This document shows, one piece after another, positions 14,301 to 24,924 of a stretch of DNA of 41,124 nucleotides. A model generated the notes under the pieces. It did not search any database. It worked only from the letters and a program-made list of their open reading frames with translations, and was not told where the DNA came from. This DNA comes from Multifurca ochricompacta (taxonomy: Eukaryota; Basidiomycota; Agaricomycetes; Russulales; Russulaceae). A program made the translations under genes and the position numbers. The stretch covers positions 1 to 41,124 of the forward strand of contig WTXG01000302.1 in NCBI GenBank assembly GCA_022496185.1, given 5' to 3'. Within the stretch, counting starts at the first letter, position 1; the number at the start of each line of letters is the position of its first letter.

Positions 14301-14822
14301 TCTGATGCCTTCGTGACATAACCAAAACCTTGATCTTCCTCTCCATCCATCTTCATGGCCTTTACTGCTGAATGCCTGACTGTGTAGTCATAGCCAAGTG
14401 ATGTGATAATGGTTGGATAAGAGTCCTTGTCCATTGTTGCATCAGCCCAATTAATCCTGGGTGTGAATGCAGCCAGCCATGGATATCCCAAGATGAGATC
14501 TTCGCCTCCTAAGTCAGTGATCAGAAAGCAAATGATCTTTGTCGCCTCTCCAACCTGGACATTCAGGTTGGTATAGTGTGTGATCTTTCCAGCATGATTG
14601 GCCGTTCCATCAATATTCCAGATATTCTTTTCTTGGGGGAGTGCAAGCATCCCCAAACCCAAGGTCTTGATCAGTTGCGGACTGATGAAATTGTCTGTGG
14701 CTCCGGAGTCCACTAAAATGTCTCAGTCAGCCGTCCTCTGTGTTGTAAGGATGGCTCAGGCGTTGAGCATGAAACTGTTAGCTGTCGCCACTCTTGGTTA
14801 CACTCATTTTTCTCTTTCATTA
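11389..14822 (-). pseudogene. pol: Element A pol: protease, RT, RNase H, integrase, chromodomain
   Basis: Domains on the minus strand, in order. Retropepsin starts at VDSGATDNF (about 14720). Reverse transcriptase (about 14195-13371) has VYMDN where YMDD is expected, so a catalytic aspartate is lost. RNase H runs from about 13310 to 12860 (ELEVDASH, later ADALSRR). The integrase zinc module HFHHNLPSAGHPG...CAAC is followed by the core with AMDFIV, the changed SNWDTRF (usually SDRG) and SQIERING. A chromodomain lies near 11560-11400 (EAEWEVERIL, then YLIKWKGFPDSDSLWEP). In-frame TGA codons lie near 14720, 13133, 12557 and 12088, with a frame change near 12095. The chromodomain in this family is thought to direct integration to marked chromatin. 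The protein is inactive. Confidence 0.93.
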
Positions 14823-15514
14823 TGAGCCCTGAACTAAGAAAACTTCTGACTTTTATTCGATCTTAGTTTAGAAAACCATCTTACTATACTACAAAGCGAT
14901 TAATGCAAGGTGCGAGCATTCGACGAATATCTCCCTTATCAGTACATAGGTCGTGCACTTTCTGGGCCGCCTGCCCGTCCATTCTTTATACCCTCTTGTT
15001 ACCTCCCCGTCTTTATTGTCAAAGTTTTCACCTCGCCATCTTCACCTCACCGTCTTTATTGCATGGTCTTCACTTGGTCTTTGTTCAAGTCACTCTCTAA
15101 GGCTTGCTTACTATACACCACAAATCTGGACTTTCCACAAGTATATAAAGGTATCTACAAATGCTTGTAGTAGTCCAGCGAACACACAATCTAGCTCTCT
15201 CTCTCTCTCTTTTTCTTTGCGCTGAAAAGAACTTCTCGACGACATATGCGCACAGGTCAAACGGAACCTACAAGCAGCAATTATCTCAGTTCACACACAT
15301 TACGTCTGCATTTGATCAGTTAGCTCAAAGAGCGCGTTCTCTCCTTTCCTTCTCTATCTCTCTCACCATCTAGGGAACACTTTGCCTCGCACTCACCGCA
15401 GATTGGCTCTGCACAGTGTAGTCTCAAAATGTACTGGTATTTTTAATGATTTGAATCGACTAGTATACACAGAGGTGACATGGAGTGCTCGCGCCCAGGC
15501 TGATGGGGTAGAGC
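14823..15514. other. Non-coding insert between gag and pol of element A
   Basis: Gag and pol are normally adjacent, but here about 690 bp with no retroviral coding separates them. The segment has a TATATAAAG box (about 15142-15150), then a CT-rich run (15183-15215), a promoter-like arrangement on the plus strand. It keeps more CpG than its surroundings. It begins TGAGCCC and ends CTTAACA, LTR-like TG/CA ends, but I find no matching 5-bp duplication. It may be an LTR or promoter piece of another element. Confidence 0.45.
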
Positions 15515-17029
15515 TTAACAAAAATCCTTCTTCGCAAATGCCTTTTCCACCAGGATGGCACATACTTCCTCACTTTCCTTCATCATTTTTGCCCATATGT
15601 CTTGGGCCTTTTCCTCCTTGGTTCTTTTGTCTACAGTAGGTGGGTTGTTGTGAATGGGAGCTACAGCGGTTGTGGTGGCTTCTGCAACTTGCGCACCCTT
15701 CTTCGGGCAATCTCGGGACATATGCCCTTGAGCCTTGCAGTGGAAGCATCACCCTTCTTTCATAAGTGCCAGTCGTTCATCTTCTGTGAGTACGGCCCTT
15801 GCTCATACTCTATCAGCAGAGGTATCCATTGCATTTGGGTCCCTCTGTGCAGCGTGCGTTGGTTTAACTCCGAATGCTGCCTTCCACTGGTCTCAAGTCT
15901 TTCCCTTCTTTGTATCAACCCCAAAGCATGTTTGGAAGTCTAAATAATCTTGTTGTTGCCTTCGTGCAGCATCAACCCATGCATCCCAATCCTGTGGGTG
16001 ATGGAATTGGATGATGTTTTTGACAAGGGGGTTTGGCAGACCCTGGGAGAAGAGGTCCAGAGTGGCCTCTTTGTTGGTATCATATCCTGCTCGATTCGCC
16101 AGGCTTCTGAACTTTGCCACATAGGCATCGAGCTCTCCTTTTTCCATTTTTAGCGATTTCAACTCTCTTGCTGCTTTCTGCTTTGCTTGTCCATCCATGA
16201 ACGCATCTTTAAATCTTTGGGCAATAGTCTCCCATAGGCCTTTGCTTGTGGTACAACGTCCACTCTCGACTTGCTCATTCAGCCACTCCAGCTGCTCCAT
16301 TGTCCAATCATCCACCGCGTCGCCTCTAATAAGGGAAAGGAAGAGGTTGGTGTGCTGGAAGGGGTTGACGATCTGTGGGACGTCATGGTTGAAGTTTTTG
16401 AACATAGTAAACTCCAACATGAATTTCTTGCTCTGGGAGCAATCCCCTGTGAAGGTTTGGGGTAATACTCCTGAGAGCCGTCCTGATGGGGGTGGGATGT
16501 TGGGGGCAGTCATGGTAGGAGGAGGTGGAGGGTTGGGAGTGGGGTCAGGAAGTTGTGCGGCAATTGTGGACATGATGGTGGGATGGATGGTATCAGTGGA
16601 TCATGTAGATATCTGGGGAGTTACTAATGCAGGGGCTCTGATTGTAGTAAACTCTGGTGCAACCACGGTAGCAACAGCTAATGGTGGTGTGTTGTCACTT
16701 TGTTCTTGTTCTACATACTCTTCTTCAGAGTCAGTAATAATGGTGGGGGGGTTTTCCCTCCATGGCCCTAATCCAAATTCCAACAGGGCAGGTCCCATAG
16801 TGACCCAAGAGTGTCATCGTTCCAAGTATCAGATACGATACCAAACTCTCTTTTCATTGTCATATTCTACCGGTTGGTATCTTCCATCGTGATAGACGTA
16901 GTATCCAAACTCAGATTCAAAGTCTTTCCAGATGGCAGAGCCAAGTGTCTGTTGTGAAAGATTATTCTCGTCTCTGCATTCAATGAGCTCTTCTTTGAAC
17001 AAGGTCTGACTGCAGCTGGAAGAAGCCAT
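15515..17029 (-). pseudogene. gag: Element A gag
   Basis: Chosen start is the ATG at 17029 (MASSSCSQ), just inside the 5' LTR. The N-terminal third is acidic. The capsid-like core (16573-15893) includes FTGDCSQSKKFMLEF and later FRSLANRAGYD, the usual gypsy gag pattern. The zinc knuckle CFHCKAQGHMSRDC is near 15755-15715. The frame ends KKDFC at 15515. Three in-frame stops (near 15893, 15822 and 15757) are TGA, and others occur in the N-terminal third. It packages element RNA in the family; this copy is dead. Confidence 0.88.
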
Positions 17030-17051
17030 GATGGGAGGAGACTCGACTTGA

Positions 17052-17620
17052 TGTTATGTCTGGTGTGGGATGTTCCACACGACTTGTGTGACAGCGTGCT
17101 GTTCGTGATCAGGTAAGGGACCAATGGGGTCTCTTGGAGTATAGGTGGGACGAGTCAAAGTCAAAGGGGCTGTTCCCTATGACGATGTTGAGTGGAAAGT
17201 GCCAAAAGCACTTGAGACAGTTGAGTCAGAGATTTCAAAGGGGATGTCCAGAAGACAAGCACCAATGGATTCAATAAGTCGAGTCTAAGGTCTACAGCAT
17301 AGCTACAGCGGACTTATATACGTAATCGAGCAGGCATCCAGAAGATAAGGAATGTGGAGTCAGGTGGGCCCAAATATACGAAAGCGTAGGGCGTAAAGCT
17401 GGGCTTCTGATAGGGGATTAAGTAAGTGTCCAGTCGTAGAGATAAGGAGATAAAGAAGACAATCATAAGTAAATAGTAAGTACACAAGTCCAAACAGTGG
17501 TCACGGGGATGGGAGCAATGCATGTGAGGGATCCCAAGAGGGAGACATAATGAGGAAATGTAGCGTTGGTGGGCGAGTAGGGTCCCTGTTGGGGAGGGTA
17601 AAGAAAATAGGGCTGCTGGG
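17052..17620 (-). repeat. Element A 5' LTR, main part (interrupted by element B)
   Basis: 569 bp beginning TGTTATG. It stops at CTGGG (17616-17620), the target duplicated by element B. It resumes for 14 bp at 24889-24902. It retains CG at many sites where the 3' LTR has TG. Confidence 0.92.
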
Positions 17621-18302
17621 TGTAACGGGTGCTTCTATCCCGCGCTTGCTATGTAAGATTAGATAAGATGTAGAGATCGTGGTAACTCAGAGGTGAAAAT
17701 ATCCTAGTCGGAAAGCTGCCCAGAACGCGGAGATTAATGCACGCGTAAGGCTTGAAGCAGTCAGAGGACTCTGCCTTGCTTATGCAGCAAGAATAGACCT
17801 ATATTGAACTTTGCTAAGAGCCTACAGCCCAAGAGGACAAGATCAGCTGGGCCTGAGTAAATACAAAGATAAACCGCACCTACAGCCCCAAGAGGACAAG
17901 ATGGGGTCTGCAGCGTGCTACAGGGTGTCTTTAAATACATTCTAGTACTATCCTACGAAATACCAAAGCCGATCGAGCGTGCGATGTAAATCTTGTTTAC
18001 TAACGCGCGATCGTTTCTGCCGGTCTGGCATTATCTAAAATACATACTAGACTACTTTAGATCACTCTATAATCAAATCGTCAATCTGTATTACTCAAAC
18101 AATGGCCGCGTGTATCTATCAGTGTCCATTGCTGCATAGGGCAGCGACTACTTCGCATCGCGTGGACCGGGTCAGATCGGTCCGAACTCCTCCTTATCTT
18201 ATCTAAGTTAAAGAAGATCGACTCTGCAAGACACGCAATCGCGTGATGCCCTCAGGATGGTTTTCAATCGGTCCGGGATGGCAAAAATGCGCATCCAGGA
18301 CA
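17621..18302 (-). repeat. Element B 3' LTR
   Basis: 682 bp, TGTAACGGG to CATCCAGGACA. It contains an internal direct repeat of CTACAGCCC(C)AAGAGGACAAG spaced about 60 bp apart. Confidence 0.95.
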
Positions 18303-18320
18303 GTACCCCCCTTCTCAGGG
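18303..18320 (-). other. Polypurine tract of element B
   Basis: On the minus strand GAGAAGGGGGGTAC lies immediately before the 3' LTR. Confidence 0.75.
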
Positions 18321-21300
18321 CGTTGCGTCCTCGCAAGCCTCAGTGAAATAAAGTGGCGATTGCCATGGAGCAGACGTGAAGGCGAGCGTGGCTATCTTCC
18401 GTGGCGCACCAGGGTGTCGAGCGTAAAAGTCTCTGACAGCCTTCTGAGCGAGCTTGAAGTTTCTAGCCAGCTCCCATGAGTCCTCCCCTTCGCCGTATCC
18501 TTTCCACCGCACAAGGAATTTGAGTGTTCGACCAAACAGTTTCGCATCGCGAATATGGTCAACCTCATACTTTTCCTCGCCCTCGACCAGTACAGGGTCA
18601 GGCGGTGGCGGCATAAGTCCATTAACGTCGTTGCCTTTGTAGGGACTAAGGCGATCCACATGGAATACATTGTGGATTCTCAGCGCTGCCGGGAGTTCCA
18701 ACCGATAATCAAGATCGCCAATCTTCTCATAATCTTAAATGGACCCATCTGTTTCGGCCCTAATTTCTGAGAAGGTTGGTGTATCTTAATGTTCTTGGCT
18801 TGGAGCCATACCATATCGCCTGTGCTGAAGCGATAAGATTGGCGGTAACCCGGCCCGGCGATCATGCGTTCTTTGCTAAGTCGCAGCGCTGCCTCAGCAT
18901 CTGTCCTGGCAAGACGGAGCTGTTGAAGTCGCTTGTCTAAACTGGGAATGCCTGTAGGGCGCCCAGCTGGAATCGTGAAGTCCGGCGTGTACCCGTAGAG
19001 TAATTCAAAGGGTGTGTGGCCGGTCGCGGATGTCAATCTCGCATTTAACACGAATTCCGCAGTGGGTAGTAGTTCGATCCAATCATCCTGACGCTTATCT
19101 ACGAACATACGCAAATACTGTTCTATCTCTTGGTTTTTGCGTTCTGCCTGTCCGTTAGCTTGAGGATGATACGCTGTGGTCAAACTACTATCTATTCCCA
19201 GGCGCTTTAAAGCGGCCCGCATTGTCCGTGCTGCAAACTGTGGTCCCCTGTCGCTGACGATAGACTTAGGGATCCCATGCAGCGGGAAGATCTCGTTATA
19301 GTAGATCTGCCCTACGCCATCTGCCGTGATGCCGCTGGTCACAGGGAAGAAGTGGACTTGTTTCGTATAGTGGTCCACTATCGTTAAGATTGCGTCTTTC
19401 CCTTGTGAAGAAGGAAGCCCAGTGATCAGATCAACGCCAATGATCTGCCAGGGTCCCTCCGGTACTTCGTGCGGCTGTATAGGCGCTGTAGGGTGCTGGT
19501 CGATCCTGTAGCGTTGACAGCAATCGCAGCCCTCTACGTACTTGGCGATGTATGTAGACATACACGGCCACCAATAATAACGGCTGACAAGTTCTATAGT
19601 CCCATTTTTACCGGGATGTCCTGCAGTAACCGAATCATGACACTGTTTAATGATATCTTTTCTGAGATCCGGTACATTGGGTACATAAAGTTTTCCCTTG
19701 TAATAAACGAGACCGTCTTCCTCCTCCCAGTGAGAAACGCCATCAGTAAGAACGCGCGGAGCGGATCCGGATAGGGATTTCAACCCCTCTATGACTTCCG
19801 CTTCGCGTGCGCCTGCTGCTCTGATGCGATCTGTGAGAGGAGAGCTCTCTGGCTTGTAATGGGTACGTGCGGCCCGGAGAAACTGTTCCGGCTTGAGGAC
19901 TTGTACCTGACGGTTGTCCTCACTGTCATACACGCGATCCGTAGGGAATCGGCTAAGAGCATCAGCTTGCATTGCTGATCCCTTCTTGTATCTAATCACA
20001 AAGTTGAATCTACTGAGGTACAGGGCCCAGCGCGCTTGACGTCGTGTTAAGTCGCGCATGCTAGCCCACCATTCCATATTCTTGTGATCAGTTACAACCT
20101 CAAAGGTAGATAGTCCTTCAAGGAAGTGTCGCCAATCCTCCAGTGCTCGGATCAATGCGAGCATTTCCCGGTCGTAAATCTCATAGTTACGTTCCGCGTC
20201 CGACATTGCTTCGGATCGGAATGCGACTGGGTGCCATAGCTCGTCGTCGTGTTTCTGCGACAGTATTCCACCGGTAGCAATCCGGAAGCGTCCGTCTCCA
20301 AGCGCGTTGGCCTCTCGCTATCATAGACTGCTAATATTGGCTTTTCTATGAAGCGTGCCTTCAGCGCTGCGAACGCGTTCATCTCCGCATCGCCCCATTG
20401 CCATGGGATATTTTCTTAGTCAGGTCATGTAAGGACGTGCTATACCAGCAAAGTCCTTAATGAAGCGTCGATAGAAGTTAGCGAATCCCACGAAGGCGCG
20501 AACGTCCTTCAAATTCTGTGGGATCGGCCACTCTCTGACCGCTTGGACCTTGGCAGGGTCCATCCTGACCTCTCCGGGACGGATAATCATCCCGAGATAC
20601 TCCATTTGATCTCTCTCAAATTCGCATTTCTCAGGCTTGAGGAAAAGGTCATACTCTTGGAGACGGCTAAGTACTTTACGCACGTCTTTCCGATGTTTCT
20701 CCAAGTTAGATGAAAATATCAGTATATCATCCATGTATACTGCGACCTCTCCTCTCGCAATCATGTCAGCGAAGACTGAATTCATCAACGCCTGGAAGGT
20801 GGCAGGACTGTTGGTCAAACCGAAGTACATAACGCGCGGTTCGTATAATCCACGGTTAGTAGCAAAGGCCGCCTTGTATTCGTCCCCTTCCTTAATTCTG
20901 ACGTTGTGATATCCCCATCTGACATCGAATTTGGTGAAGATCTTAGCATCTTTCAGCCGGTTAATGATGTCCGCAGCAAGCGGTAGCGGATAACGGTTTT
21001 TAATTGTAATTTTGTTAAGAGGACGGTAATCCTGTATAAGTCTTAATTTCCCGTCCTTCTTTTTCAGGAAGAACACGGGGACGGCCATCGGTGACTTAGA
21101 TGGTACAATGTATCCCTTTCGTAAGTGTTCGTCAATAAATTTGTCTAACTCCGCTTGCTCGTTCGGTGCCATGGGGTAGATCTTAGTCTTCCAGTGCGTC
21201 TTAGCGCCTGGTTCTAAATCTATTTCATGATCCCATGGTTGATGCTGAGGGAGTCTCTGTGATTCCTCCTCGGAGAAAACTTTCGCGAAGTCCTGGTACT

Positions 21301-22125
21301 GCGAGGGTACCATCTCCTCAAAAGATCTACTGCCCCTTTTCAGGTTCTCACGCTCGGCTATTTGCTGTGAATATGTATAGCCGGCTAGACACCAGACTTG
21401 ATCGGACAGCGTCTCCAGGACTCCGGTTCGACACAGTGATCGGTGCTCCATACGGCTAGCCGATATGCGTTCGACAGATCCGATCTCCTCAGCGATCCCG
21501 CTCTCGGAGTCGATCATCAGTTCACCCTTGCTCCAGTCGATGCTTGGGTTGTTACGTCGCAGCCAAGGAAGCCCCAATATAATTTTCTCTGGTCCTAAGT
21601 CTGTGACCAGGAAACGGTGGCTCTCCTCTCGTTGGCCTATTATAATTGCTAGCGATACATAATGCGTGATATCCCCTGCTCGATTGTGCGTCCCGTCAAT
21701 ATTATGAATTTTTATGGGGTGATCGAGTGGGATTTGAAGCATCTTCCGGTGCTGAGCGAATTTCTCGTCCAGGAACAGTGCAGTAGCCCCTGAATCTACC
21801 ATAGCTGCTGTCGTGTATAGGTGGTTTCTTCCTCTCAATGTAACGTAAATATGGAAATGCTGAGTATCGTGCTTCGTCTCAGGTAAAATACATGCAGTTA
21901 TCTTATCTAAGTAATCAGCCTCATCAATGAAAACGTTTTTAATTTTCTGCGAGACCGAATCTGACGCGATTACACAATTATTTACACTATTTACAGAGAC
22001 CGTTTCACAGACAGTTGTATCAGTAACTTCTTGAACGCTCGTAAATACATTGGAATCAGAATCAATAAACACACTATTTACACATGCTGCCTCAGTCGCA
22101 GCTGGAACTGAGACAGTTTCTAAAA
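18315..22125 (-). pseudogene. pol: Element B pol with three single-base frameshifts
   Basis: Protease motif MVDSGATALFL (about 21800). Reverse transcriptase (about 21200-20420) has an intact VYMDDILIF. RNase H covers about 20380-19950 (ETDASG, later MQADALSRF). Integrase covers about 19750-18750 with H/H and CDCC zinc ligands, GVDLITG, VSDRGPQF and NGQAERKN, so the DDE triad is present. The chromodomain is near 18600-18440 (EKYEVDHI, then FLVRWKGYGEGEDSWE). Frame breaks at about 20431, 20280 and 18724 each need one added base in a short T, T and A run. There are no nonsense codons between them. The pol frame is open through the gag stop in the -1 frame, which fits a frameshifted or fused gag-pol. 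The reading is either a freshly broken or a mis-sequenced active polyprotein. Confidence 0.93.
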
Positions 22126-23667
22126 AGACGCCTTCAACGCCTCCATTTCTTTCCGTAGTGATTCTACCTGCGCCTTCAAATCAGCTTTCTCCTTTTGAAT
22201 GGCTGAGGTGTCTGACGGCACCGAGACACTCGTACTTGAACTTGCCGCCGCTTCTGTGCTGGCAGCAACTTTTGCTTTTTTGGGTTTACCCAACCACTTA
22301 TCATAACAAACATTAGCTCGGTGTCCTGTCTTCCCACAATAATTGCAAATCTCGCGCTCGTGATTTCCCTGCTTATACTCGTGAGCGGTGGTCCCACAAC
22401 CCTTGCATTTACCTTTGAGATCAGTCAGCATGTACTGGCGCAGCGTCTTAGTACCAGCCCCTGACTGAGTCTTCGAAGCGTCGACCTCCATAGCATTGGG
22501 ATCGCGCGTAGTCTGAGTTTGGGTTTGTGTGGTAATCACCCCTCTTTTCTCTGCATCGCGTTGTCTCTGTCGCACGTCGATTTTATTTGCGGCGGTGACG
22601 AGCTCTTCTAGCGTCGCAGGAGTAGTCGGCATGAGGGCCAAGATGTCCTTGATCTTATCTGTCAACCCGTCATAGAATCGAGTCTTCAGATCGGTCGCAG
22701 ACCAGCCAGTTTGAGCTGAGTGCTCATCAAAGCGAGCCTTGTACTCAGCAACCGAATTCTTGCCCTGTCTGAGTTTCTTCAACGCTTCTTGCGCAGCCTC
22801 CCCTATATCGTAAGGAATAAATCGCTCTGTGAATGTCTTTTCAAAATTATCCCATCTTTGGTTAAAGGGGATCCTCCCGGCCTTCAATTCTTCTAAATGC
22901 GGCAGAGCCCAAGTCCGGGCATCTCCGGCTAGAAGATTGAGAACGGATAAGATCCAATCAGAGTCTCTCCTAATCCACTTTTGGGTTTGCACGTTGTAAT
23001 CATTAAGACTGTTCTTCTGTGCGCAAGCCCAATTATGGTAAGCTGCCAGAAAATGGCGCGCGTCCGCTGAAGTCCCCTTGCCATCCCAAGACGCAGGGCG
23101 CGCTACTGTAGAATCCTTCCCAGTAGCAAGGGTGTGCTGAGGTGGAGATGCCGAAGCTTGTGCCTGGTGTTGCGTCAGCGTTTGCACATCTCGGGCTAAA
23201 TCCCTAACAGTGACCGCCATGTCGTGGAGCGCTCGGTTAACATCATCGCGGGAGAGGGTAGAGGCGGAAGTGGATGCGGTGGGTGCGGACATTTCTGGAC
23301 TTTGAATTTGTGGAGTAGGGGCGGAAACACTAGAACTCTCTGGGACAGGAGTAGTCGATTCAGGAGTAGTCTGACTAGGAAGTGGCTCGTTTGCGGGTGC
23401 AAGTACAAGTCCACTGACTGTAGCTGTCCTGGGTCGTTGATCTAACTGTCTAGTTGTCTGTCTACCTCTACGTTGGGTCTCAGGAGAGTGAATAGAAATG
23501 GGAGAGGGAGAGCGTGAGGATGCTCGAGAAGCTGAAGCAATGCGCGATCGCGCGCGTGAGCGTGAAACCGAATACGGTCGGTAATGTGTGTGGGGGTGGA
23601 CTTCTCTCCTAGAAGCCAGTCCGAAAAAATCTGGGGGACTAACAGCAAAGATACAAGTGCCGCGCAA
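22120..23667 (-). CDS. gag: Element B gag, intact (515 aa)
   Basis: Uninterrupted ORF starting at ATG 23667, about 535 bp inside the 5' LTR. Residues 1-130 are S/P/R-rich and probably disordered. The capsid-like core follows, with WDGKGTSADARHFLAAY and later FERFIPYDIG-like and SVAEYKARFDEHS segments (about 190-330). Near residues 420-455 come CKGCG and the CCHC knuckle CNYCGKTGHRANVC. The C-terminus is a lysine/glutamate coiled coil ending MEALKASF. The stop TAG sits on a run of five T (22122-22126), and pol is open in the -1 frame across it. Gag binds and packages the element RNA. Confidence 0.92.
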   Translation of the reverse strand: MRGTCIFAVSPPDFFGLASRREVHPHTHYRPYSVSRSRARSRIASASRASSRSPSPISIHSPETQRRGRQTTRQLDQRPRTATVSGLVLAPANEPLPSQTTPESTTPVPESSSVSAPTPQIQSPEMSAPTASTSASTLSRDDVNRALHDMAVTVRDLARDVQTLTQHQAQASASPPQHTLATGKDSTVARPASWDGKGTSADARHFLAAYHNWACAQKNSLNDYNVQTQKWIRRDSDWILSVLNLLAGDARTWALPHLEELKAGRIPFNQRWDNFEKTFTERFIPYDIGEAAQEALKKLRQGKNSVAEYKARFDEHSAQTGWSATDLKTRFYDGLTDKIKDILALMPTTPATLEELVTAANKIDVRQRQRDAEKRGVITTQTQTQTTRDPNAMEVDASKTQSGAGTKTLRQYMLTDLKGKCKGCGTTAHEYKQGNHEREICNYCGKTGHRANVCYDKWLGKPKKAKVAASTEAAASSSTSVSVPSDTSAIQKEKADLKAQVESLRKEMEALKASF

Positions 23668-24201
23668 CGCTAAGCACAGGAGGAAAGGGTAGATCGATCA
23701 AGCTGGCCAATAGATCTCGGATTCAAAGATCCGGACCCGATGCAGCGGCGATGACGATCGTACCAAGAAAATGAAATGAGAAAGTAGCGTTGCCCAAGGC
23801 TGTCTGGCTCAGTCTTCTCGACCTGTTGCCTGCCTCTTCACTCAGGGGACACGAGCCCAAGAGCTTCCTAAAATGGTTCAGTTCGGCCTCCTCCCTGTGC
23901 CTGTCACCGCTCTCGCGGGGCCCCTTTGTCTGACCGGGTTTTACACTCCTTGGTAGAAGATCCCGCACCAGTGATCAGGATGCATGCGATCCCGCGATAA
24001 CACCCCTTAATGACCAAGCAAGCTCTGTCACCGCTACTCGGGCTTCAGAGATCACCACGCAGGCTATGAATTATTGGCTTGACACAGTAAGCACCTCACC
24101 GGCACCACCCCAGGGGGTCACTACTCTAAGACTGTCTGGCTGTTAGTGAGCGCGTCGGCCCTGTCGTGAGGGAGAACGCGAAGTTGAGGATCTTGTCCTA
24201 A
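23668..24201 (-). other. Element B 5' leader
   Basis: Non-coding stretch between gag and the 5' LTR. Just inside the LTR the minus strand reads TTAGGACAAGATCC, where the primer binding site should be. I cannot match it to a tRNA 3' end. GGACAAGAT also occurs twice in the LTR. Confidence 0.55.
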
Positions 24202-24883
24202 TGTAACGGGTGCTTCTATCCCGCGCTTGCTATGTAAGATTAGATAAGATGTAGAGATCGTGGTAACTCAGAGGTGAAAATATCCTAGTCGGAAAGCTGC
24301 CCAGAACGCGGAGATTAATGCACGCGTAAGGCTTGAAGCAGTCAGAGGACTCTGCCTTGCTTATGCAGCAAGAATAGACCTATATTGAACTTTGCTAAGA
24401 GCCTACAGCCCCAAGAGGACAAGATCAGCTGGGCCTGAGTAAATACAAAGATAAACCGCACCTACAGCCCCAAGAGGACAAGATGGGGTCTGCAGCGTGC
24501 TACAGGGTGTCTTTAAATACATTCTAGTACTATCCTACGAAATACCAAAGCCGATCGAGCGTGCGATGTAAATCTTGTTTACTAACGCGCGATCGTTTCT
24601 GCCGGTCTGGCATTATCTAAAATACATACTAGACTACTTTAGATCACTCTATAATCAAATCGTCAATCTGTATTACTCAAACAATGGCCGCGTGTATCTA
24701 TCAGTGTCCATTGCTGCATAGGGCAGCGACTACTTCGCATCGCGTGGACCGGGTCAGATCGGTCCGAACTCCTCCTTATCTTATCTAAGTTAAAGAAGAT
24801 CGACTCTGCAAGACACGCAATCGCGTGATGCCCTCAGGATGGTTTTCAATCGGTCCGGGATGGCAAAATGCGCATCCAGGACA
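24202..24883 (-). repeat. Element B 5' LTR
   Basis: 682 bp, near-identical to 17621-18302. It is followed by TSD CTGGG (24884-24888). Confidence 0.95.
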
Positions 24884-24888
24884 CTGGG

Positions 24889-24902
24889 CCCTGATTGTAA
24901 CA
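24889..24902 (-). repeat. Element A 5' LTR, remaining 14 bp
   Basis: CCCTGATTGTAACA matches the end of the intact LTR at 10052-10065. It is followed by TSD TCTTT (24903-24907). Confidence 0.9.
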
Positions 24903-24924
24903 TCTTTGGGCCTTCTTGTTTTTC

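Larger units (their letters stand above)
17621..24883 (-). mobile_element. Gypsy element B (chromovirus), very young, nested in element A
   Basis: Full-length element with 682-bp LTRs at 17621-18302 and 24202-24883. The perfect 5-bp target duplication is CTGGG (17616-17620 and 24884-24888). By eye the LTRs differ only by two homopolymer-length changes (CCC/CCCC and AAAAA/AAAA). The minus strand encodes an intact 515-codon gag and a pol with protease, RT, RNase H, integrase and chromodomain. Pol is interrupted only by three one-base frameshifts, all in short homopolymers. CpG content is high, unlike element A. It is therefore recent and possibly still mobile if the frameshifts are sequencing errors. 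Confidence 0.95.
9487..24902 (-). mobile_element. Gypsy element A (chromovirus), old, with element B nested in its 5' LTR
   Basis: Bounded by LTRs 9487-10065 (3' LTR in element sense) and 17052-17620 plus 24889-24902 (5' LTR). The 5-bp target duplication is TCTTT (9482-9486 and 24903-24907). On the minus strand it encodes gag, then protease, reverse transcriptase, RNase H and integrase with a chromodomain, then a third ORF. The 5' LTR is interrupted after base 17620 by element B and its CTGGG duplication. The two LTRs (579 and 583 bp) are clearly diverged, mostly where one has CG and the other TG. All stop codons found in gag and pol are TGA. The element is therefore old and non-functional. 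Confidence 0.94.

Noticed and set aside
14823..15520. Calling the gag/pol spacer a solo LTR
   Set aside because: Ends are TG...CA, but the flanking bases (CATTA and AAAAT) do not form a 5-bp duplication.
16197..16892. 231-codon plus-strand open frame
   Set aside because: Antisense shadow of element A gag; no independent motif.
23224..23445. Plus-strand ORF inside element B
   Set aside because: Antisense shadow of the intact gag ORF.
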